A stretch of 64,000 bases of DNA from contig CM028340.1 in the NCBI GenBank assembly GCA_016647705.1, positions 10,169,001 to 10,233,000 on the forward strand, written 5' to 3'. The stretch comes from Eucommia ulmoides. Taxonomy: Eukaryota > Streptophyta > Magnoliopsida > Garryales > Eucommiaceae. Made by a program: the position numbers and the translations under genes. This document shows, one piece after another, positions 45,502 through 57,002 of this stretch (positions within the stretch are counted from its first letter, which is position 1; each line of letters begins with the position of its first letter). The notes beneath the pieces are model-generated. The model had not been told where the DNA came from. It worked only from the letters and a program-made list of their open reading frames with translations, and did not search any database.

Positions 45502-46637
45502 CGCCATGTTTGGTTGGATGGAATAGAATGAGGGTGGAATGGAATGGAATAAATAATGGAATGGGAAAATGAATAGAATGGAATTGTGAATGGAATCACT
45601 ATTCCATTCTCTTGTTTGGTTGGTATGGAATGAAAGAAAGAATGGAATAGTGAAATATAGTAAAATTTCCATTTTACCCTTATAAAATTATTATTCCATT
45701 TTCTTCTTGGTTGGTTATAATAAAATTTTATTATATTTCACTATTCTATTCATTTCCTCATTTTATTATATTTCACTATTTAACTCAATTTTAAGATTTT
45801 GTTCTCTAATTTCTATTTTTGTTCTCAATTTTCAGTTTCTATTCTTTAATTTCTGTTTTTGTTCTCAATTTTCAGTTTCCTTTTTCAATTTTCTGTTCTC
45901 TAATTTTCTATTTTTTGTTCTCAATTTTCAGTTTATGTTCTCTATTTTTTGTTTTTGTTCTCAATTTTTTGTTTTTATTCTCAATTTTCTATTATCTAAT
46001 TTTATATTTTTGTTCTCAATTTTCTGTTTTTGTTCTCAATTTTCTATTTCTATTATCTAATTTTATGTTTTTGTTCTCAATTTTCAATTTTCATTCTCAA
46101 TTTTCTGTTCTCTAATTTTATATTTTTGTTCTCAATTTTCTGTTTATGTTCTAAATTTTCAGTTTATGTTCTTAATTTTCTGTTTCTGTTCTCTAATTTT
46201 ATATTTTTGTTCTCAATTTTTAGTTTATGTTCTCAATTTCCTGTTTTCAATTTTCGGTTTATGTTCTCAATTTTCTGTTTCTATTCTCAATTTTTTGTTT
46301 CTATTCTCAATTTTCTAGTGTTCTCAATTTTTTGTTCTCAATTTTCTATTTCTATTCCCAACTTTCTATTCTCTAATTTCAATTTATGTTCTCTAATTTC
46401 TGTTTTTATTCTCAATTTTTAAAGGCTTATTTATAAGGGTTATCATGTAATTTAAGATATTGATTCCATTGGGTTGGAATCTCATTCCACCCTATCTCAA
46501 ATGGAATCCCATTCCATCCAATTTCATTCCAATGGAATCACAAAAGTGATTCCATTGAAGAACCAAACAACGGAATAGGAATCGAGGACGGAATGCGATT
46601 CCATTCCGCCCTCGATTCCATCCAACCAAACATGCCG
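45502..46637. mobile_element. terminal-inverted-repeat element with GGAATGG ends
   Basis: The left end CGCCATGTTTGGTTGGATGG and the inverse of the right end, CGGCATGTTTGGTTGGATGG, match at 19 of 20 bases and stay similar for about 40 bases (GGAATNGAATG/GGGTGGAATGGAAT). The 3-bp word TCA occurs on both sides (45499-45501 and 46638-46640). There is no transposase, so it is a MITE-like non-autonomous element. Related ends occur near 52904-52981, 55019-55093 and 63929-64000. Confidence 0.7.
45808..46425. repeat. minisatellite of GTTCTCAATTTTCTGTTT units
   Basis: About thirty diverged copies of a roughly 20-bp unit (TTTGTTCTCAATTTTCNGTT, with variants lacking CTC or with CTCTAATTT), filling the core of the inverted-repeat element. 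The Phe/Ser/Val-rich open frames across it are a by-product. Confidence 0.85.
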
Positions 46638-46640
46638 TCA

Positions 46641-46885
46641 AGATCGAGACAATGAATTAAAATTAGTGCTTTAAGTAGGAGTTATATATTAATATTAAAT
46701 AATATATAATACCGAAAGAAATAGTTTTTTTTTTTTTTTTTTAAATACATAATGGAGCTTCTTATTTTATAATCTTTATTTAAGAGATGATTTAAAAAAA
46801 ATCCAAACAAAGAGTTGTCTTAGACTTTAAACCCTCCTGAACAAATAGTTTAGTTTTATCCTTCATAGATATAAATGAATTATAG
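46641..46885. other. AT-rich spacer
   Basis: Only A/T runs seen. Confidence 0.4.
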
Positions 46886-47115
46886 ATGGACGTATATAAC
46901 GAATAAAACCCTAGAATGTTATATTCATTCAGCTACTGCTTGTACTCTCTCTTTCTCAAAATTCATTCACCACTCACCAGAGAACCTTCCTCACTCTCTA
47001 GCTCTCCCTCTCTACTCTTTATCTCACCGCCACTGGAAGAGGATTTCGCCGTTCGACATTTTGAGTCGTCGCCACCTAATCCAAGTCACCATTCTCCATT
47101 TGTTTGTGACCACCG
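46886..47115 (+). promoter_or_regulatory. orphan promoter/leader-like segment
   Basis: GTATATAACG (TATA-like, about 46891-46900) is followed 10 bases on by AAAACCCTAG (telo-box, about 46905), a pyrimidine-rich leader with CTCTCT blocks, and a possible splice donor CCGGGTAAGTC near 47115. This arrangement resembles the promoter and first leader exon of plant housekeeping genes such as ribosomal protein genes. No matching coding exon was found downstream, so it is probably a duplicated or captured fragment. Confidence 0.3.
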
Positions 47116-48420
47116 GGTAAGTCGTTTCCTTCTTCTCCGCTCACAAATTCAGTTGGATTTATGTTCATAGTGCAAATCTGATTTCCAGAGAGAATCTCCC
47201 ACGGCAAAACAATGACATTTTGGTTCGCCGGGAGAGGGTTGGTAGCAACGGCAGATGCAACTGAAATGAGGTGTGATTTGAGAGCTCTGGTTCTTGAATG
47301 GTATATTATTTTTTCGGCTGGAGGAGGAGGAGGAGAAAGAGCCGCCTTTTTTAAATTTGCGTTATCATGAGGATGAGAGAGAGAAAAAAAGAGCAAAGAA
47401 CAGACGTACATAAATACAAGTAATAGATGAGGATGAGAGAGAGAGAAATGAACAGGTGAACCCGTGTCCCTCTCCATCCCTCCCATAGATCTACTCAGTT
47501 CGCCATCCCGACGTCTGCTTTCGCCGTTCGTCAGCTCACGTTGGTATTCCTCAATTTTCCTCTGTTGCTGACTCTCTCTCTCTCTCTTCCCCCCCCCCCC
47601 CCCCCCTCCCCAAAATCTGAAAATCCAAATCTGAATATTCAAATCTAGATTTCTCAGATGATTGTTTTGATTTTTTTTTATTGTTTTCATTTTTCAGAGA
47701 TTTCAATGATTTTTCGCAGATTTGAATTTTTCCGTAATTGTTTTGAAAAGAATGTTCACACATGTGTTAACACACGATTTGCATGAATGTTAATATTTTA
47801 TACCCCTTTTATGTTTAAATATGATATGCGAATGTTGACGACAATTGATTTGAATTTTTCAGTGATTTTTTTACATTTTTTCTGTGATTTGTTGATTTTT
47901 GTAGATTTTGTCTTTTGAAATGTTCATACTGGATATGATTTGGTGAATGCTCACTCCGATTGTTTTCGTAGTTTTTAGGATTTTCTTATGCTTTGATTGT
48001 TTTGAAGAAAACATCGAGGCATATGTTAACACACTATTTTGCGTGAATGTTAACATGTTATATCATCTTTTTTAGGTTTAAATACGATACATGAAATGTT
48101 GAACAAAATGTGTAAATTATTTTTTTGAGTGAAATATTGAGTGAAAAATTCTTTTGAAATTTTTGAGTGAACATATGATTTGAATAAATTGAAAAAATGT
48201 TTTGAAACATTGAGTTAACATTCAAACAAAATATTTGAATGAAAATTGAACGAAGATGAAATTGAGTAAATTGAAAATTTTGTTCTGAACTATTAGTTGA
48301 ATATTGACGCAAATTGTAAAATGACATATTTTGTAAATAAGAATAAACAGTGTGGGCATTTATTGGAGACTTTTTTTTTATAGTTTCTTTAAGGACTATA
48401 AATTTACTTATTTGAGTCAA
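47116..48420. other. non-coding, leader-like and partly duplicated DNA
   Basis: Contains a C18 run (47589-47606), GA/CT-rich stretches and a direct repeat about 260 bp apart: 47738-47802 and 47997-48064 share TTGTTTTGAA, TGTTAACACAC and TGAATGTTAA.AT.TTATA. Related ATGTTCA-type words lie in inverse orientation at 51840-52050. No supported gene. Confidence 0.4.
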
Positions 48421-49749
48421 ATGTATTTTTTACAATTTGCCTATCTTTGGAGGAGTAAACAATAATTTTGTTTTTTAAAATATTGTTAGAATAAATTAAT
48501 TTGTAATTTTTTTATTGATTAATTAATTTTATTATTTATTATAACATTAATATTACGATTGATGTTATAGATGCTCTAGAAATAGTGAACAATAACAAAT
48601 AATTATATTATATATGTAAGAGAAAATATTTTACCTTATATAAAAATACATATTCCAGCCAAATAAATATTTTCAAAAACTTAAAAATTCGTGTATTTTC
48701 TGTCTCTAATCCAAATCTCTTTATTTTTCCTTCCTAAAGAAAAAGATCATTAAGCTTAACGCTCTAAATTAGTGTCTAAAATTTTAGGATGAATATAGAG
48801 AAACAAGTTTAGTAAATAAGTTTTTTTTTTTTCAAAATTATGAAACTAATTTACGAGTAATTCTTGAATTCATTAAGAATGCGAGAAATAAAAAAAAATG
48901 TTGATTTCTATTCATTCTCACAAAACCATTTCTACTACCACCTTGCTGCCACCACTACTTATCTGTCACCACCACCCCCTGCCACCACCACCACCACGTC
49001 CGGCATCACCAGCCTGTAGGCCACCATATATTCAAAGGAAAAATAAAAATAAAAAATGTTACAGCCAAATGTGTTTTTTATATCTATTCTCATAAATTAA
49101 AATAAATAATCTCAAGACAAATGTCGTTACCAGACATGTTTTTATTCCCAAAATACTCCAAAACGGAGATAAAATTTTCATCCTAATTTATTAGAAATAC
49201 AAATTGGACCAGTTCAATACGAATGCAACTGTTAAGGGACTAAATTGATAACATTAATAGTTAGGCAATGAAAATTAGAATTGAACCATAATTTGTGGGG
49301 TCAAATTGTAATTATACATTAAATAAAGGAAACTAGCGCTATGACGCCGCTCGGCGCTCTTGCGCATATGCCAACTTTAAAATTGAATTTTCTTGAACGA
49401 AGGGAAAACGAACGTTGACAAATGTTATTAAAAATTGGTTTGGAACAAATCATAGAATTACAAATTGAATATTAACTAATTTGGGGATACCGTGTCATCT
49501 TCAACTTCCGATCATCCCACCTCATAAAAATAAAAATGGATTCATTTCGATGTTCTATACATTACGAAAAATTTGCAAACAACATGAAAAACCATAAATG
49601 CAATCTCTTTATATATAACTAGCGTATAAACCGTACATGAAAATACAAATATAAAACAACAACAAAAAAACAATAATATTCTTTGTATATACAAGATTCG
49701 GCAATTATTTTATTTCAACATCAATAATAATTCAATGTGTTGTGAGATA
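48421..49749. other. AT-rich intergenic DNA
   Basis: No gene recognised. An (ACC)n-rich low-complexity stretch lies at about 48937-49003. ACTAGCG words near 49334 and 49619 may mark an unrecognised repeat. Confidence 0.4.
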
Positions 49750-50096
49750 TGTATGAAATCACTATTCACGTGTGTTACTATATATGTGAATAGTAATTTA
49801 TACTGCTCAGGACCAAAAATGGAATTAAAATATAATTATGAGAAAATGAAATAGTGATGACAAACACAAATAGAAGAAAACAAGAATTTAACATGGTTCG
49901 ACAGGATATCTACTCCATGGACAAATACGGATCAAATGTATTCACTATAAGCGAGTTTGAATAAAAGTGGTAATAACTCAACACTCAAAACCCAAATTCA
50001 AATACACCCAATAATCCTCACAGATAAAATACAAAATTAGATATAAAATTACTCTCAAATGGGATCTCTCAAAAGGGTGTTTTTCCTTTTCTCTTG

Positions 50097-50130
<34 letters not shown>

Positions 50131-50626
50131 GCTAAAAATTGAACATAATCATCCTCCATATATAGTTGAGAATGGCAATAATAGAGTAGCTGAAACCATT
50201 TTGGTTTTGGACAGTGCTTTGTCAACAGAAAAAGAAAGGAGGACGCCCACAATTTGAGAAAACAATATGGTGTAGGCCCCATACCTTTTGAAAAATTTAA
50301 CAAATTTTTCCCTCCATTGGATATGGGGACAAAGAGCTATAAGACAATTTCCATTTCAGGGAAAACCACATAAATCTTGATCCAATCTTCTCCAAAAAAA
50401 AAAATTCCCAAAGGGATCGCTACGTTTTCTAAACACAAATCAAGTTCAAGTAATATTGGAAGTTGAGAGGGGGAACACGTTTTGTCATCATATCTGTTGG
50501 ATTATCTACTGTATCAATCTTCTGAACGCAGATTAATCCTTTAGATACAAAATCCCGAATGAAGTCATACCTGACATCAATATGTTTGGTTCTTTTGTGG
50601 TACATTTGATTTTTAGTTAAATATAT

Positions 50627-50892
50627 TGTAATACGCCGAAAAATTTATATTTTTTTAAATATTATTTTATATAAGTTTAATATTTTTGGGACGATTTTGT
50701 AAATTTGTGGTATAAATAATATTTGATAATTTTTGGGATTAAAAATTAATTTTAAAATAACATTTAAAAGTTTTAGGACTATTAGGTTATTTAAAATATC
50801 ATTTTAAGAGTTTCGGGATACAACTAATATTTTTCTTATTTCAAGAGGGATATTTGTATAAATATAAATATATAAATGTTACTGTTAAGAGA

Positions 50893-50953
<61 letters not shown>

Positions 50954-51694
50954 GTTGCAGATTCTGAATGTTTGAACGAGAATTATCAATTTGGATTCGG
51001 ATTCCGACTTCGTATTTCAGGTAGAATTTTTAACACTTTTAATTAATGTATTTAATATTTCCGTGTATTGTGTAGTTTATACTATTACTGTTATAATTAT
51101 TGTTCTTCATGCAATATTTATGAGTATGTATTATGTGGAAATTATGTGCAATACACGTTTATGTGTTTAGTTGTGAATTGATTAACAACTAAATATTATA
51201 TTAAAAGAGCATAATAATAATCAATATTAACCAGTGCATAGGATCGTTTATGTGTACCCTAGGCTTAGGTAGGCGAAATTATGTCATAATAATCAAAATC
51301 AATACAAAAGTTATGATGCTCTTATTTATGTATAATATGTTAATTTTGATTATTTATGTCAAAATTATGTGATACTCACTTATGTTATTTTGAATTTGAT
51401 TAGATACACGCATTAGAGGGGTTGAAGTTCTACGGAGTATTGACTCACACCCCCACAGTTTTGATTGCAGGGCCAGTAAGAATAAGACGGCGATGGAAAT
51501 TTTAGTTGAATTTCTATTTAAAATTGTAATAGTTATATTTATTATTCACCGTTGTAAAATCGATAGCTAAAATTATCGCTGTTATTTGTAAAATTTATCT
51601 GATTGTATAAAATAAAAATATTGGTGATTCGATTTTAATTAAGTTCTCCAATAGGAGAAATCACGTAGCGGCCTTGAGAAACTGGGTCGTCACA
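50627..51694 (+). repeat. solo LTR, chromovirus (Tekay)-like
   Basis: TGTAATACGCCGAAAAATTT to GGGTCGTCACA, 1068 bp, with duplication TATAT at 50622-50626 and 51695-51699. The TGTAA.CGCC(CC)GAAAA start and GGGTCGT.ACA end are typical of plant Tekay-type Gypsy LTRs. It holds an (AAT)n array at 50893-50951. No internal domain. Confidence 0.82.
50893..50951. repeat. (AAT)n microsatellite
   Basis: About 19 perfect AAT units inside the solo LTR. Confidence 0.95.
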
Positions 51695-51840
51695 TATATC
51701 GCACTCTAACTGTCACAATAAACAATAGTTAAATCCTTTTGTAAGCTGTAATCTGTAACCGAACCTCTTACCCAAATATCTTCCTTCACTGCCTCAGTCA
51801 ATGCCATATATTTTGCCTTCGTAGTGGAAATAGAAAATGT

Positions 51841-52086
51841 TGGTTGTAAAACCCAGAGAAAACATCAAGAACAAATAAAAAACATAGAAAAAAAAGACTA
51901 AGATTAACAAAAAATAAAACAATGAACATTTCATCAAATCAGGTGAACATTCACCAAAATACACATCAACATGAACATTCACAGAAAAACAAATACTCAC
52001 GATGAATGACAGTAGCAAACATAAAAAGGTAGCGGTGAAAATCCAGATTTAATTTCTATATCTTTGAAGGACATCAAATAGTTGTG

Positions 52087-52121
<35 letters not shown>

Positions 52122-52903
52122 AACAAAAAACCTTCAAACAAACAAGAACAATCACAAATCAATAAATAAAACTCAACCAAACTCAACAAGAACACAAATC
52201 AAAATAAATCTAGAATAAATCAGATCAGATCTGGAATTTAATTCCATAATTGATAATATAGATCTAAAATGGGGTGAGAGAGAGAAAGAGAGAGAGAGAA
52301 AGAAAGCGAAAGCAAGAGAGATAGAGAGAGGCGTCAGAAAAAATAGGAACAAATCGGACTAGATCTAGAACAATGTCGGAAAAAGAACAAATCAGAATTG
52401 GAAAAAGAACATGCACATGAGATGTCCGACGAAATTCAGATCTGGAAATTCCAAATCTGGATTTCGTCAGACGTCAAGAGAAAGGGCCGCTTGGATTTGA
52501 GGCGACGACAAACCTAGACAACGACACAATGAATGACGGTGGACAAATAGCTATAGCAATTTCCTTCATTTCATTCATCCTCGTTGGCGACGGCAAACAA
52601 CAGTTGGGGAAATGATAATGGCCAGTACAACAATTGGACATTATTACAATAAAATTGGTGGAAATTTCGTCTTCGTTAGAAATGGCTAACGGTAGCTGGA
52701 GAAACGGCGGTGGTGATTTCTTCTTTGTTAACCACGGCGAAAGCCAGAGGTAACGGCGTAATGAGAAAATAATCGAAGATGAAGATGTTCGAAAAATAAA
52801 GAATGGAAAATGAAGAGAGAGATAGAAAAAGCAGTGAATAGTGGGATTGTGGTGGAAATAGAGAATGTGATTTCAGTAACTAGAGAATGAAATCAACTTC
52901 ACG
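51841..52903. other. unassigned leader-like DNA
   Basis: A-rich at first (A32 at 52089-52120), then GA-rich (52270-52330). It then holds GC-richer sequence whose minus strand looks like gene leader or first-exon DNA, without a supported frame. ATGTTCAC words occur on the minus strand at 51925-51985. It may be captured host DNA or part of an unrecognised element. Confidence 0.35.
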
Positions 52904-55093
52904 TCTCATCTAGTTAGATAGAATGGAATGGAAGTAGGAATATAATTGATTTTTCAATGGAAACACTATTCCATTCTCTTGAACTAATAGTTTTATTGAG
53001 TGTTTTAGATTTAAAGTTCCATATTTTTTTATTAAGAATAAGAATCATTGAAGAAAATTTAAATGGTGCAAGATGAAAATGACACATACGTAAAGAGTTT
53101 TGAAGCCGTTAAAGATAAGTAAGTGAAAATAACTAACTCTTTACCTAGATACTCTTAAGAAGTGATAAGTTTATGATTCTAAAAAGCGATTTTTTATGTG
53201 CTCCTTATGCGAAATGATTTTGATAAATTACCTAAGTAAAACATGTGTTTTAAAGCGCAAGAAGTTAAGTTTTCGGGTCAATTTGGTCAATCGGCAAAAA
53301 GGGTCAGTCGAATTATCAAAATAATGTGTTTTGGGAGTTGAAATTGGGACATTCTGATTCAATCGGTCAAGCGAAAAAAAGAGTCAATCAACGAATTGAA
53401 ACAATGTCCTAAATGAGTAAAGGAGTGAAGACCCTGATCAATTCAAATAACTGACAGGTTGGGTCGGTCAACCGAGTGAATTAATAGCTGAATTGGGGAA
53501 TTTGGGATAGGCTATTGATCTTATCAGTCAACTGACCAAGGGGGTCTTTTCAACCAACAGGATGAAAGCCAATGGCTATTTTTAGATTTTGGCATAGGGC
53601 GATCAACCGAGGCATAAGGTCGGTCAACCGACGAATTCAATCAACAAACTGACTGTTTCAGTTTCTTGATCAAATTATCTCGCTTTTGATGATTTCAAGA
53701 GAGACTTTTGAGGGATTGGGGTTTATTTCCATTGTACTTGACATATTTTGTGATCCCTATTAATTTAGTCCATGTAATTGAATATTCTTTTAATTAAAGT
53801 ACTTTTATACTTCATATTTTGATGGATTTCAAATTGAAAAAATTTTAAAGACCAAAATGAGTTTTTCCAAGAATATTTTAAAATAAAACATATGTATTTT
53901 GAATATATAAGATATATAAGGTCTTGGGATATCATTTAATAATATATCTTTTGAAAACCAATCGTTGGAGGTTTGGTTGTGGCTCTATTAATAGAGACCT
54001 GCAGAATTGGGTTAAAAAAAACATAGGGAACAATCAATTTTGAGCTTTCTAAGAGTGAAAATATTTCTTAGATTTCTACGAGAAATTATCTTTATAGCTC
54101 TTAATATAAAACGCTTGCTATTTGCGTCACCGGTTTGTGTTCGTATTGCGAAATCATTTTAGTCTTCGGTGAATCCCGGTGAGATCCTTCCAAGTCTTTT
54201 TATTTACTTTCTAAGATTTATATTTATTATTGATTGCTTGGTTAAGGATTATTAGAAAATCATTTTTAAACTTAAAATCCTGAAAATATTTTAAACGATT
54301 TTAGATTGATTATCTGATTACGTGTTATTGTGTGCTACCTACTTTTCATTTATTCCGATTTTAGTTGCCTCATTTTTTTTTATTGAGGTGTTAGAATCTC
54401 TTTGTGGGAAGAAACTTACAATTTTTTATGTTTGTGAGTTTGAGCGGATTAGACACGTTTTGGACGATGTCTAGTCAGGGTAGCTATAGTTTCTATCTTT
54501 TTCCTATGAAAACGGTTAGGATTTGATCTTTGTCATGTAAAAAAGTCAGGTTATTCTTTTTTCTTGAAAAGAACTATGTTTTGATCCTTCATGTAATTGA
54601 ATTAAAGAGTGATTGTAAAAGTTCGTCCTAAACCTATTAAAAACATAAGTGAGAGAGTGGTAAGTTGATTTTTAGCCTGTGAAGAATTAGGGTTCGTAAA
54701 GGTTGATTCTGAGCCTATGAAAAGAATTGAGAATTATAATGGTTTGGTTCCTACCTGGTAAAAGAATCATGGGATTTAATAGATTGCAAATCTCCGTGGA
54801 GTTCAGTGGACCGAACGTAGGTTAGAATAGTTTGTCGAACCAGGATAAATTATTGTGTGTTGCATTGATTATTTTCCTATATTGTGTTTGAGTGTGCATT
54901 TAGAATCAAACACATTTTTGCTCTTTGGGGAAATTGTGGCTAAAGGTTTTTATTGTTTAAATTTTGTAACTACCCAATTCATCTTCTTCTCTTAGGTAAC
55001 TTTTTGGGCCAAGGACAACCAAGCATGGGAATCAGAATTGAGGGTAGCATGGCGATTCCATTTCACCCTGATTCCGTTCAACTAAGCATACCG
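52904..55093. mobile_element. GGAATGG-type MITE split by a Copia LTR
   Basis: The left part, 52904-52981 (ATAGAATGGAATGGAAGTAGG, CACTATTCCATTCTCTT), matches the left part of the 45502-46637 element. The right part, 55019-55093 (GGCGATTCCATTTCACCCTG, CAACTAAGCATACCG), matches its right end. A Copia LTR copy (52982-55018) lies between. End boundaries are approximate because the terminal repeats are diverged. Confidence 0.55.
52982..55018 (+). repeat. LTR copy of the element-D Copia family, 5'-truncated
   Basis: Starts within the family LTR (GAACTAATAGTTTTATTGAG, compare 20975-20995) and ends GGGCCAAGGACA, matching GGGCCAACA at 22984-22992. About 50 bases of the 5' end are missing. It contains the same GGTCAACCGAC-type cluster (53280-53640). 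No internal domain. The truncated start means no duplication can be shown. Confidence 0.75.
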
Positions 55094-55096
55094 TTA

Positions 55097-55555
55097 TGTT
55101 GCGTTTGGTGCGGTGAAATGGAATGAAAAAAATGCAATAACAATAGGATTGAAATTAATATGGTAATAGAATGTAATGGTAATTGTTATTCTTATATTTG
55201 GTGACAAAAATGATTACATGTGGTATTGCAATAACATGAAAAAGGTAAAATAGTAATTTCATTAAATTTTTAAATAATATAATAGTTAATTTAATTGAAT
55301 TTCATTCCAATTCAAATATTTGGTTAGTATTTGGTTGCATTTTTTAGCCGATGAATGATTAAAAGCTAATCCCATATAAATGGGATTAATTAATATCAAG
55401 TTTATCTTAGTATTGGATAATCTCATATTTTGTGAGATTAGAGAATTCTTGGTAATGAGAATAAACTTTAATCTTACGTACTAAATATAAGAATTGAATG
55501 ATCATTTCCATGATCATTCCAATCCTGTCTTGAATCCCGAGTATCAAACGCCACC
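55097..55555. mobile_element. Tourist-like MITE with TTA duplication
   Basis: A 459-bp non-coding element. The left end TGTTGCGTTTGGTGC and the inverse right end GGTGGCGTTTGATAC are imperfect inverted repeats, flanked by TTA at 55094-55096 and 55556-55558. TTA duplications and GCGTTTGGT-type ends fit PIF/Harbinger-derived Tourist MITEs. Confidence 0.6.
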
Positions 55556-55558
55556 TTA

Positions 55559-56065
55559 GGGTTTGTGATTTCGGTAAGTGGAGAATGAAATCAACTTTAG
55601 GGTTTGTTCATTGTTCATTATATACAAAGGGTATACATGTCTTTTCATAATTTTTTTAAAAATAGTAAGGACTATAAAATAACAACATTTTCAAAAAAAA
55701 AATTAAATAACAACATAACTTTTTAATTTTAATTTTATTTTTTTTAATAACTTTTAAATAACGTTACACAATAAAAACATATTTATTAAAATCAAGAGGG
55801 GTTCATATAAGAATTTAAGATTTTAATTAATTTTTAATAAAATATAAGGGTAAAATTTTTATTTATCATAACTTAATACAAGATTAATTAAAAGGGATTC
55901 TCATAAAATTTCAAAATTTTTAATTGAATATTGGAATATAAGTTTTTATTTTTCTTTACCTAATACAAAATTTAGAAAAATCAAAAAGAGTTTATATAAA
56001 TATATTTAATTGAATTTTCGTTAAAATATAGGATAAATTTTTTTCATTCTCCATCATTAGGAAAA
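55559..56065. other. AT-rich intergenic DNA
   Basis: Begins with a copy of a 36-bp word also found at 52868-52903. Otherwise AT-rich, with no gene. Confidence 0.4.
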
Positions 56066-57002
56066 AATGCACTTTTTGTCCTTTAAGCTAGGGGTCAATG
56101 TTTAAATGGACCCCAACATTTTACAAATGGCGCATTTGGCCCCTTAAGTCCCATTTTGGCTTTAATTTGATCTAATTGAAAAATCTGTTAATAAAAATGG
56201 ATGAAAAATCTGTTACTTTAGGGATATTGACATAATTTTATACACCATCTGCCATAATGTCAATAAATTAAAATAAGAGAGATATAAGTGTAATTTTTAC
56301 TTTATATTTTTTTTTATTTTTTCTTTATTGTGGGCCTCTGATCTCACTTTTCTCTCCTAATTTCTCTCTCTCTATACATCTCTCTCTTCCCTATTTTTTT
56401 TTTTTTTTTTTTTTTACAAATGTTTTTAAATTCTCATTTTTCTAATAAATAAAATATGATGTAAAAATAAATGATACACAATTAAAAATAAAAACAAGAA
56501 TAAAATACTATTTTTCTGTTCATAAGACACAAGAATTAAAATAACATTGCAGTTTTAATTTTTGGCCTTTATTTTTCGTATGCAGTTTTAATTGTTTATT
56601 TTTAACTTTTATTTTGATGCTCTTCTATTTTTTTTTTAAAACAAAAATAAAAATTTAAAAACACAAATTATAATAAGAATAAAAAATTAAATTAAAATAC
56701 AAAAAAATGAAAAAAAGGGCATAGCAAAAAACTAAAAATTTGAAAAAAAAAAATAGAGAGTAAAAACTAAAAACAAAAAAAAAAAAAAAAAAAAAAAAGT
56801 TAAAACAAAAATAGTCAACAAAAACCAAAAATAAAAATAGGAAATAAGAAAATATAAAATAAAACAAAACGAAAAAGAAAAAGAAAATAAAAACACTAAA
56901 AAATCAAGGACTGAGGGAGAGAGAGGAGACAGAGCAAGAACTTGAGGGACTAAATGTGTCATTGTTGAAATGTCGGGGTCTATTTAAATACCAATCCCTA
57001 TG
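56066..57002. mobile_element. MITE-like element with about 60-bp imperfect inverted ends
   Basis: Left: TTTAAATGGACCCCAACATT and GCGCATTTGGCCCCTTAAG (56110-56155). Inverse of right: TTTAAATAGACCCCGACATT and ACACATTTAGTCCCTCAAG (56980-56935). The core has long A and T runs and no transposase. The exact ends and duplication are not clear. Confidence 0.5.

Larger units (their letters stand above)
49750..51840 (-). mobile_element. Copia 3' remnant with RNase H and 3' LTR (element F)
   Basis: RNase H runs on the minus strand from 51840 to 51700 and from 50621 to about 50430, split by a solo LTR. Towards lower coordinates follows LTR-like sequence with ATGGTTCGACAGGATATCTA near 49893-49911, a word typical of some plant Copia LTRs, a (CT)n tract at about 50095-50130, and AT-rich DNA. 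Upstream domains are missing beyond 51840. Outer ends are approximate. Confidence 0.55.
50430..51840 (-). pseudogene. Copia RNase H fragment split by a solo LTR (element F)
   Basis: The upstream part (51840-51700) reads FSISTTKAKYMALTEAVKED, IWVRGSVTDYSLQKDLTIVY and CDS, matching Copia RNase H (ALSTTEAEYMAL.EA.KE..WL..L...L). The downstream part (50621-50430) reads KNQMYHKRTKHIDVRYDFIR, SKGLICVQKIDTVDNPTD and MMTKRVPPLNF, the domain end (H.RTKHIDVRYHFIR...NPADMLTKP). The solo LTR at 50627-51694 separates them. A TAG follows CDS. Confidence 0.82.

Noticed and set aside
45707-46422. Three overlapping Phe/Ser/Cys-rich frames of 98-130 codons
   Set aside because: These are translations of the GTTCTCAATTTTCTGTTT minisatellite, whose unit lacks stops in these frames.
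47076-47690. 204-codon minus-strand frame with poly-Gly stretch
   Set aside because: The Gly run is the C18 tract and the Arg/Glu run a CT microsatellite. No family is recognisable and a promoter-like segment lies on the other strand.
49334-49640. Possible element between two ACTAGCG words
   Set aside because: The flanking words are short, and no inverted or direct terminal structure could be traced.
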